A stretch of 14,811 nucleotides of DNA. It comes from JBHGBB01 sp041946755 (GTDB lineage Bacteria; UBP4; UBA4092; JAOAEQ01). This document shows positions 8,048-14,026 of this stretch, piece by piece. The position numbers and the translations under genes were made by a program. The notes beneath the pieces were generated by a model, which did not search any database, was not told the DNA's origin, and saw only the letters and a list, made by a program, of their open reading frames with translations. Location: contig JBHGBB010000082.1 in the NCBI GenBank assembly GCA_041946755.1, positions 1 through 14,811 on the forward strand, in the 5' to 3' direction. The stretch's first letter is position 1, and every line of letters starts with the position of its first letter.

Positions 8048-8132
8048 ACCACAGAGTGCTCAGAGAACTGCAGAGTAACTAGTTTTTTTATATATTATGC
8101 CTATCTCGGTTTTTCTCTGGGTACTCTGTGGT
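8048..8132. repeat. Inverted repeat between convergent glgA and the DUF2238 gene
   Basis: The 20-bp arm at 8048-8067 (starting ACCACAGAGT) pairs with 8113-8132 (ending ACTCTGTGGT) with two mismatches around a 45-nt T-rich centre. Lying between converging genes, it could serve as a bidirectional terminator. Its sequence and the partial copy at 6345-6380 suggest a dispersed intergenic repeat family. Confidence 0.6.
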
Positions 8133-8160
8133 TGGTTCTTGGGCAATTATCAACTAACAG

Positions 8161-8772
8161 CTATTGATTTCGTTCCATTGACCGGTCGTGGGCGCGAGAG
8201 AGGAGTAATATCGCCAAAGTCGCACCGATAAGTGCCATCAGCATATCTCCTTGCGCATCGAAAATATCCCCTTGTAATCCCAGCCATTCTGCCCCTTGTT
8301 CCGGATAAATAAAAATCACCATCCACCATTCCAACAGTTCATAGAACGCACTGAATGCCAGACATACCGATATACAAAGGAATCCGAGCCAGCCGCCCGG
8401 TTTTAGGGGTGTCTTTCTTAATAATACTTCCCGGACAATGATTGCCGGAACGAACCCTTGCATAAAATGACCGACTCGATCGTAATGATTTCGCGCTAGA
8501 TGAAAGGTGTCTCTTAACCAATTAAACAGGGGCATTTCAGCATAAGTATATTTCGCGCCAATCGCTAGAATCGCAAAATGGATTCCGACCAGAATATATA
8601 CCAGCCCGGAAAACCGGAATCGGGTATAAATGATACTAAGGATACCGATACCAATCAATCCTAACGCTAATTCGAATATCCATACCCCATAATCATAGGG
8701 TTTTATCGCTGACCAGATAAAGAAAACCGCAGCTATACTGAGCATGAGCATAAACGAAGTGTCTTTTTTCAT
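8161..8772 (-). CDS. DUF2238 / YjdF-like integral membrane protein
   Basis: The 203-aa protein is strongly hydrophobic, with about six predicted membrane segments near 8-24, 28-50, 56-77, 99-118, 128-156 and 175-193. The family signature is visible: HYDRVGHFMQGFVPAIIVRE at 96-115, then AFSAFYELLEWW, and GDIFDAQGDMLMALIGA in the last third. This is the pattern of DUF2238 (YjdF-type) inner-membrane proteins, whose function is not established. The conserved His, Asp and Glu residues inside or next to membrane helices are typical of the family. It converges with glgA and diverges from the oxidoreductase gene. No clear Shine-Dalgarno site precedes the ATG. The perfect palindrome at 8820-8867 lies just upstream, where its promoter or leader should be. 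Confidence 0.85.
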   Translation of the reverse strand: MKKDTSFMLMLSIAAVFFIWSAIKPYDYGVWIFELALGLIGIGILSIIYTRFRFSGLVYILVGIHFAILAIGAKYTYAEMPLFNWLRDTFHLARNHYDRVGHFMQGFVPAIIVREVLLRKTPLKPGGWLGFLCISVCLAFSAFYELLEWWMVIFIYPEQGAEWLGLQGDIFDAQGDMLMALIGATLAILLLSRAHDRSMERNQ

Positions 8773-8819
8773 AGGAATATAATCTTACCATAGATATAGT
8801 CTTTTTTATAGCGACCTTA

Positions 8820-8867
8820 CCCGGAGTTGCACCGAACGAGATCGATCTCGTTCGGTGCAACTCCGGG
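8820..8867. repeat. Perfect 48-bp palindrome without spacer
   Basis: The sequence from 8820 to 8867 equals its own reverse complement, centred between 8843 and 8844 on GATCGATC. The left half runs CCCGGAGTTGCACC, then GAACGAGATC. The arms are GC-rich and end at 8820/8867, where 8819/8868 mismatch. It lies between two divergent genes, 48 bp upstream of the DUF2238 start and 134 bp upstream of the oxidoreductase start. As RNA or single-stranded DNA it would form a very stable hairpin. It could be a mobile palindromic repeat, a scar, or a regulatory site. Confidence 0.9.
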
Positions 8868-8909
8868 GACTGACCGCCCTATCTTAGGATAATAGACAGG
8901 ATACTCAGG

Positions 8910-8937
8910 TTGCTAAAAAGGGTTTTTTCGGTATAGC
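8910..8937 (+). promoter_or_regulatory. Weak candidate promoter for the oxidoreductase gene
   Basis: TTGCTA (8910-8915) and TATAGC (8932-8937) are spaced by 16 nt and each matches four of six consensus positions. The site lies downstream of the palindrome and about 65 nt before the start codon. Confidence 0.3.
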
Positions 8938-9001
8938 ATAGTTAAAGAAATAGACATATCGATACAAAGTTGTTTCATCCTTGATTTAAAAGGAGGATGG
9001 T

Positions 9002-9892
9002 ATGAACTCACTAAATGTAACCATAATCGGACTCGATACCAGCCATAGTATCGAGTTTACCCGCAGAATCCAGGCGCCGGATTGTCCGGCAGACCAACAA
9101 GTCGAGGGGATGAAAATTGGTACCTGCCTCCGGTTCCCATCGGCGTTCCAAACCGAACCCGACCAGGATAAACGGCAGCAGCTCTTAGAATCCTGGGGAG
9201 TTAAAGTAACTCATACATTAGAAGATGCAGTTGATGGTACTGATGCGATTCTCTTGGAAATCAATGATCCGGAATTGCATCTGGACTATTTCAAGAAACT
9301 GGTAAAATTCAAGAAACCGATTTTCGTTGATAAACCGCCGGCAGATACCGTAGCGCATGCGCTGGAAATCGGTCGGTTAGCGAACGAGCAAGGAATCAAA
9401 ATATATAGCGCCTCGTCGTTGCGCTATTGTCCGGAAGTGTTGCAGATAGCGCAAGAAATGCCGCAATCGAAAATTGTGTTATCGATCGGCTGTTTGGGGA
9501 AAGCGCCTAAAGGGAGTTCAGTGGTCTGGTATGGGGTGCATACGGTAGAAATGCTGCAGCAGGTAATGGGAGTAGGAGCGAAAAAAGTATTCGCCTGCAA
9601 AGATGGGATTGGGATTATGGCGATTATCGAATATGCATATAACCGAAGAGGATTAATCCAGTTGACTGAAGGCGATTATCAGTATGCATTAATGGCGCAA
9701 GATGCGAAATCCAAAAAGTTCTATAATGTCGATACTACCCGGTTATATACCGATTTATTAACCCGCATCAGAGATTTCTTTATTACCGGCAAATCGCCGG
9801 TATCCTGGGAAGAATCGGTTGAAGTCCAGGCCATCCTGAACGCCATCGAAGAATCGGTTACCACCGGGAAAGAAGTGCTTATTGAAACCTAA
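9002..9892 (+). CDS. Gfo/Idh/MocA-type oxidoreductase with an atypical nucleotide-binding loop
   Basis: The 296-aa protein looks like a short Gfo/Idh/MocA family member, NAD(P)-dependent dehydrogenases that mostly act on sugars and inositols. Residues 4-20 form the first Rossmann strand and loop, but the usual GxGxxG is replaced by GLDTSHS at 10-16. ILLEINDP at 83-90 and FVDKPPAD at 108-115 correspond to the region that normally carries the EKP motif, with Asp for Glu. WYGVHTVEML at 176-185 matches the GxHxxDxL stretch holding the catalytic His, here His180 with Glu183 for Asp. The C-terminal sheet follows. An AGGAGG site (8991-8996) supports the ATG at 9002. The ATG at 8997 is too close to that site and out of frame. 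It precedes two secreted hydrolase genes, so sugar metabolism is plausible but unproven. Confidence 0.82.
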   Translation: MNSLNVTIIGLDTSHSIEFTRRIQAPDCPADQQVEGMKIGTCLRFPSAFQTEPDQDKRQQLLESWGVKVTHTLEDAVDGTDAILLEINDPELHLDYFKKLVKFKKPIFVDKPPADTVAHALEIGRLANEQGIKIYSASSLRYCPEVLQIAQEMPQSKIVLSIGCLGKAPKGSSVVWYGVHTVEMLQQVMGVGAKKVFACKDGIGIMAIIEYAYNRRGLIQLTEGDYQYALMAQDAKSKKFYNVDTTRLYTDLLTRIRDFFITGKSPVSWEESVEVQAILNAIEESVTTGKEVLIET

Positions 9893-9933
9893 GTCACTTA
9901 TTAGGAACCCAGGAACACAGGATAAGAAGCAAA

Positions 9934-9985
9934 TATTCATTGTAAATTTAGCATTTAACAGTTAGCATTTTAAATTTAATGAATA
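9934..9985 (+). promoter_or_regulatory. Hairpin that encloses the start codon of the esterase gene
   Basis: TATTCATT (9934-9941) and AAATTTA (9944-9950) pair with AATGAATA (9978-9985) and TAAATTT (9971-9977), giving 15 bp with a 2-nt bulge and a 20-nt loop. The start codon (9979-9981) lies in the right arm, and no Shine-Dalgarno site is visible. The stem is AT-rich, so it may affect translation only conditionally. Confidence 0.45.
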
Positions 9986-11631
9986 CAGTCCATTATTTTT
10001 GCAGTTGTATAATTAATATTAGTCTTATCATTTCTATAGCTAATGCTCAATCAATAAGGCCGCAATTAACCAATACCAGTTCAACCGCTGTCGGGATATT
10101 CATTCTTGCCGGGCAGTCGAATGCCTCCGGTCGAGGAGAACTGAATGCAAGTACTGAAACTCCGGATTCGCGGGTGATTATGTTTGGTAATGATTATCTC
10201 TGGAAAACCGCATATGAACCGGTCGATGATCCAACCAATCAGATTGATACCGTTTCCAGTGATAACAGTGTTATTACACCTACCAAAGGGCATAGTTTCG
10301 CGTTAAAAGCGGCAAAAGATTTGGTGACCACTAGTATTCAATCGGCAATCCTTATCCCATGCCCGCGTGGTGGAACGAAAATTTCGCAATGGCGGAAACC
10401 AGTCGATCCGTTCGACCGAACGACTTTATTCGGGTCCTGCAATTATCGGCAGTCAACCGCTGCACCCGGCGGAATTAATGCGATGTGGTGGTATCAAGGA
10501 GAATCGAATCAAAGTACTCCAGGAACGTTTATTACAGAAAACACCCAATTAATGAATGAATTTCGGTCTGAAATGGGTGCAAATCTACCAATTATTTATG
10601 TGCAACTCGCAAAACAGACCACTATTACATCTAATTCCGCCCAGCATCATCTCGGGGAACTCCAGCGGTTAATGGAAACCGGCAGTGGAGATACCAGTTC
10701 AATTTCTAATCATTTTATGGTGGTGGCATTCGATTTACCATTAATCGATAACGTTCATATCAATCAAACGGCGCAAAAAGAACTCGGACGTAGAATTGCT
10801 TTATCTACCCGGGAACATGTCTATGGTGAATCGATTGATGGTACCGGTCCTCGATTAATAACTTCCCGCCCACTAATTCATCCGAACGGAGATAAAAGTA
10901 CTATCAAAGTTCAGTTAAGCCAATCGGTAAACACCGCAGTCAACCGATATGATAATCAGTTCCGGGTGTATGATACCAATACCGAAATAAGTATCGCGAA
11001 TGTTTTCCGCGATACCAGCGATAATTCTGCGGTGATAATCTCGATGATTACCGCAGCATCTGGGGTGGTTACCGTCAGTTATGGCGAGGTTACTCCCAGC
11101 GGGTTAGGGAAATGGTATACCAATGTTATTAAAGGCGCAAATGAATTACCCCTTCCGCGGTTTGGCCCTTTGACGGTATATAACCCCAAAGATATCATCA
11201 TCGATAATTCCGATCCGGAATTCAGCATTATTTCCGGTACCTGGGGAACAAATAATCTCGCTGGAGGATATGGCGCTAATTATCGATATCATATCACTAC
11301 CACCGCAAATGATATTGTTCGATGGACACCGGATATTTTTACCCCGGGATATTATCGGGTATCGATCTGGTACTCAGCATCTACCAACCGAGCGAATAAT
11401 GTACCGATAACGATTAACGCGCAGAGCGGATCGACTACGATATTAATCAATCAAAGGATTAATGGCAGTCAATGGTTCAACCTCGGTAATTTTGCGTTCG
11501 ATGCCGGAACTACCGGATATATCGAATTATCCGATAACGCCGAATTCGGTAAATATGTTATTGCCGACGCAGTTCGGTTAACTTATATAAATCCGATTGC
11601 CGTTTCGCTGGTAGATTTTAATAGTAAATAA
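9979..11631 (+). CDS. Secreted SASA/CE6-like carbohydrate esterase with a C-terminal golvesin-like domain
   Basis: The 550-aa protein has a signal peptide (hydrophobic residues 8-21, likely cut after ANA at 23). Residues 36-280 form an SGNH-type esterase domain of the sialate O-acetylesterase/CE6 kind: LAGQSNASGRGE at 43-54 with Ser47 as nucleophile, MWWYQGESN at 169-177, and DNVHINQTAQKELGRRIA from 257 with Asp257 and His260 completing the triad. The expected role is removal of acetyl or similar ester groups from glycans outside the cytoplasm. Residues 288-400 look like a beta-sandwich linker domain ending LPLPRFGPL. Residues 405-535 resemble the golvesin C-terminal domain (SGTWGTNN, PGYYRVSIWY, YVIADAVRL), possibly glycan-binding. 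The C-terminus is AVSLVDF followed by three residues. An in-frame TAG at 9949-9951 leaves 9979 as the only ATG start. Confidence 0.87.
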   Translation: MNTVHYFCSCIINISLIISIANAQSIRPQLTNTSSTAVGIFILAGQSNASGRGELNASTETPDSRVIMFGNDYLWKTAYEPVDDPTNQIDTVSSDNSVITPTKGHSFALKAAKDLVTTSIQSAILIPCPRGGTKISQWRKPVDPFDRTTLFGSCNYRQSTAAPGGINAMWWYQGESNQSTPGTFITENTQLMNEFRSEMGANLPIIYVQLAKQTTITSNSAQHHLGELQRLMETGSGDTSSISNHFMVVAFDLPLIDNVHINQTAQKELGRRIALSTREHVYGESIDGTGPRLITSRPLIHPNGDKSTIKVQLSQSVNTAVNRYDNQFRVYDTNTEISIANVFRDTSDNSAVIISMITAASGVVTVSYGEVTPSGLGKWYTNVIKGANELPLPRFGPLTVYNPKDIIIDNSDPEFSIISGTWGTNNLAGGYGANYRYHITTTANDIVRWTPDIFTPGYYRVSIWYSASTNRANNVPITINAQSGSTTILINQRINGSQWFNLGNFAFDAGTTGYIELSDNAEFGKYVIADAVRLTYINPIAVSLVDFNSK

Positions 11632-11656
11632 TATCTTATTTAAAAAGGGATTGATT

Positions 11657-12667
11657 ATGAACCGTAATCTAATAGTTTTAGTTAGTATCATGGTTTTTCT
11701 ATTAATCAGTATTGGTTTTAGTAAACAGACCGGGCTATTGCCGGGGTTTGAATTGAGCCCTTATTTCCAGGAACAGGTGAAAACCTATATGTTCGATACC
11801 GATGTGAATATCGTGATCAATGCCCCTTCAGCGAAAGAGTTTAATCCGAAACAGCCGATTGAACTGATTCTCTATACCCTGCCGAATGGGAATACCATCG
11901 CGCATACCATCGGGAAAAAGATGAAAATGGGCGATGATTGGCATTATAATATCCAGCATATCGGTGCCCAGACCCGGCGACTTCGAGAAGTAATTAAAAA
12001 AGAGAATATTATTGTCGCTTATTTAACCCCAACGTTCAGAAGCTGGCCGACCTGGGGTGGGATTCATAAAGAAAATAAGAATCAATTAATTCCGCAAATA
12101 ATCGAATCGATTAAAACCAGTCTACCGCGGCCGCCGGATGAAGTGATTCTCTCCAGCCATAGCGGTGGCGGGAGTTTTATTTTCAATTATCTGAATAGTG
12201 TCGACCATATCCCGAACTGGATATCCCGGATATCGTTCCTCGATAGTATTTATAATTATACTGATGAAGAGAACCATGGGGATAAACTTATCGAATGGCT
12301 CAAACAGGATCCGAAGCATGTGTTGAGTATGATTTCGTATGATGATCGGAACATTATGCTGAATGGCAAACTCGTCCTCGGGCCGACCGGAGGAACTTTC
12401 CGGAAAACCTTTAAAATTATCGATCGATTTCAGAAAGATATTTCGTTATCCATGACTTCTACTGCTGAATATCTGCATTGGAAAGGTATGAACGGCCAGG
12501 TGGATATTATTGCCCATCTGAATCCGGAAAATAAAATTTTGCATACCGCGTTGGTTGAGAAGAACGGATTTATCTACGCGATGACGGTTGATACAAAGTA
12601 TGAAAATAAAGCGGGGATATTCTGGGGCGAACCCGCGTATACCAAATGGATACAGGAAGATAAATAA
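11657..12667 (+). CDS. Secreted alpha/beta-hydrolase-like protein
   Basis: The preferred start is ATG at 11657, six bases after AAAAGGGA (11643-11650). This gives 336 residues. A TTG six bases upstream is also open but less well placed. Residues 5-20 form a signal peptide or membrane anchor. The nucleophile elbow SSHSGGGSF at 166-174 has Ser169 as candidate nucleophile, following a hydrophobic strand (DEVIL) as in alpha/beta hydrolases. Asp196 in SFLDSIYNY and His296 in ILHTAL are possible acid and base; these two are guesses from position. The length and N-terminal half do not match a named family I recognise. The gene starts 25 bases after the esterase stop codon, so the two are probably cotranscribed and may act on the same substrate. 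The substrate is unknown. Confidence 0.75.
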   Translation: MNRNLIVLVSIMVFLLISIGFSKQTGLLPGFELSPYFQEQVKTYMFDTDVNIVINAPSAKEFNPKQPIELILYTLPNGNTIAHTIGKKMKMGDDWHYNIQHIGAQTRRLREVIKKENIIVAYLTPTFRSWPTWGGIHKENKNQLIPQIIESIKTSLPRPPDEVILSSHSGGGSFIFNYLNSVDHIPNWISRISFLDSIYNYTDEENHGDKLIEWLKQDPKHVLSMISYDDRNIMLNGKLVLGPTGGTFRKTFKIIDRFQKDISLSMTSTAEYLHWKGMNGQVDIIAHLNPENKILHTALVEKNGFIYAMTVDTKYENKAGIFWGEPAYTKWIQEDK

Positions 12668-12687
12668 TGTTTATATTATTAAATTAA

Positions 12688-12717
12688 TTGACAACAATAA
12701 ATACATTATGTTAACAT
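12688..12717 (+). promoter_or_regulatory. Near-consensus promoter of the regulator-methyltransferase operon
   Basis: TTGACA (12688-12693) is a perfect -35 box. After 18 nt comes TAACAT (12712-12717), preceded by TG at 12709-12710 as in extended -10 promoters. The predicted start near 12724 gives a leader of about 20 nt before the regulator ATG. The -10 box is embedded in the inverted repeat at 12706-12731. Confidence 0.6.
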
Positions 12718-12731
12718 TATTGTTAACATAA
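12706..12731. promoter_or_regulatory. Perfect 11-bp inverted repeat over the -10 box, probable operator
   Basis: TTATGTTAACA (12706-12716) and TGTTAACATAA (12721-12731) are exact inverse copies separated by TTAT. Each arm contains GTTAAC. The repeat covers the -10 box and start site, thirteen bases before the gene of a small winged-helix protein. This is the arrangement expected for an autorepressor operator. Confidence 0.6.
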
Positions 12732-12743
12732 CTATTAGCAATT

Positions 12744-12950
12744 ATGAAAACAAATAACTTAAAAAGCAGAGTAATGGAATTAATTGTTAATGAATCACCA
12801 ATAACAATATCTGCATTGGCAAATAAAATGAAAATAAATAGAGTATTTTTGGCTGGATACTTGCAGGCGTTGGAGGAAATGGGAGAATTAGAATCTATCA
12901 ATATTGGTCCTGCTAAAATCTTTAAAGTAAATAACACTAACCAAATGTAA
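12744..12950 (+). CDS. Small winged helix-turn-helix regulator of the methyltransferase operon
   Basis: This 68-residue protein is essentially one winged-helix domain. A first helix spans 5-16. ITISALANKMKINRVFLAGY from 20 to 39 reads as helix-turn-helix with the recognition helix near 32-46. MGELESINIGPAKIFKV from 46 forms the beta wing. There is no dimerisation or ligand domain. Its place directly ahead of two methyltransferase genes, with a perfect inverted repeat over its promoter, suggests a control protein that sets expression of the modification genes. It is not the Xre-like fold of classical C proteins, so this would be a functional analogue (inference). The methyltransferase start follows 11 bases after its stop codon. 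There is no Shine-Dalgarno site before ATG. A nucleoid-type or unrelated regulator cannot be excluded. Confidence 0.7.
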   Translation: MKTNNLKSRVMELIVNESPITISALANKMKINRVFLAGYLQALEEMGELESINIGPAKIFKVNNTNQM

Positions 12951-12961
12951 ACCAATCGAAT

Positions 12962-14026
12962 ATGAAAACTTTTATATCGAAAAAAGGAATAAAAATTAAA
13001 TTTGATATATTATACGATGTAAATAATCCGTATTCAATACATGGAATTTACCCATATAGAGGAAAAATGTCAGCAGTCGATGTTAGACAAATATTAAGCC
13101 AGCTTCCACCAAAGATGCTATTAGATCCTTTTTGTGGTTCGGGCACTATTGTTTATGAAGCAGGAAAGCTAAATTTCAATGTTTTTGGAATCGATAGCAA
13201 TCCTATTGCTATACAGATAGCGAAAGCAAAATTTGATAGCATAGATGCAAAAGAAAGTATCGACAGAATAAATTATTTAATTAAAAATAATGGTAAAGAT
13301 AAATCATTGAAAATGCCCATAAAAGCTTTAAAATATTTTCATGAAAAAACTGCTCAAGAAATAATGTATTTTTTTAAACAGTATGATAAATTTTCCGATT
13401 ATGAGAAAGCAGCGTTTTTAGGTTCTATATGTTTAGTTGCAAGAGGGTGTAACCATTATAAATGGAGCTCTACACAAATAGGTAAAATCAGTGATACCAA
13501 AAGATATATAGATTTTTATAAAACATTTATCAATAAAATAAAAAAACATTGCTATCCATTAAGATCCAGTAATCATAAATTATTTCAAGTGGATGCTAGG
13601 AACCTAAGTAATTATATACAGGAGAAAAGTATTGATTATGTTTATACAAGCCCGCCATATTTTGATGCTTTAGATTATACATCAAATTATACAAGAATAA
13701 TTCACCACTTATTCGGAAACGATATAAATGATATTAAAAAATATTTGATACAAAATTATGATTCATATGAAGATAATATGAAAAAATGCTTTATTGAAAT
13801 TAGCAAGGTAACCAAGGAAGATGCATTGATAATATTTGTCGTTGGAGATAAAAAAAGAGGTGATAAATATATTAAGGGGGGAGATTTTTTTTCGAATATA
13901 TGTGATAAAAAACCAAATATGATTATAGAAAGAGAATATACAAAAACAGCTAGTTCAATTTGGGATAAAATAAATCAAACACAAAGAAAAGAACAAATCG
14001 TTATTTGGGATAAATCAACATGGTAA
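12962..14026 (+). CDS. DNA amino-methyltransferase, motif I before motif IV (N4-cytosine or N6-adenine)
   Basis: The 354-aa protein carries the SAM-binding motif I DPFCGSGT at 55-62, preceded by HGIYPYRGKMS near 27-37, which resembles motif X. The catalytic motif IV TSPPY lies at 229-233, continuing FDALDY. The order X-I-insert-IV, with about 165 residues between I and IV, resembles the alpha-like arrangement of amino-methyltransferases, the insert holding the target recognition region. TSPPY rather than DPPY favours N4-cytosine, although N6-adenine remains possible. IDSNPIAIQIAKAKF after motif I contains the acidic residue expected to bind the SAM ribose. The gene has no visible Shine-Dalgarno site and is very AT-rich. 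It overlaps the next methyltransferase gene by seven bases, indicating one translationally coupled unit. Confidence 0.88.
   Translation: MKTFISKKGIKIKFDILYDVNNPYSIHGIYPYRGKMSAVDVRQILSQLPPKMLLDPFCGSGTIVYEAGKLNFNVFGIDSNPIAIQIAKAKFDSIDAKESIDRINYLIKNNGKDKSLKMPIKALKYFHEKTAQEIMYFFKQYDKFSDYEKAAFLGSICLVARGCNHYKWSSTQIGKISDTKRYIDFYKTFINKIKKHCYPLRSSNHKLFQVDARNLSNYIQEKSIDYVYTSPPYFDALDYTSNYTRIIHHLFGNDINDIKKYLIQNYDSYEDNMKKCFIEISKVTKEDALIIFVVGDKKRGDKYIKGGDFFSNICDKKPNMIIEREYTKTASSIWDKINQTQRKEQIVIWDKSTW

Noticed and set aside
9903..9922. AGGAAC-type direct repeats after the oxidoreductase gene
   Set aside because: Only two full 8-bp units and a fragment; too short to support a functional call.
11651..11656. 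TTG at 11651 as start of the alpha/beta-hydrolase-like gene
   Set aside because: ATG at 11657 has better spacing to AAAAGGGA and gives a normal signal peptide (MNRNLIVLV); TTG would abut the ribosome binding site.
12671..12955. 94-aa minus-strand open frame opposite the regulator gene
   Set aside because: It is a low-complexity hydrophobic shadow of AT-rich sequence, antisense to a winged-helix gene with a clear promoter.
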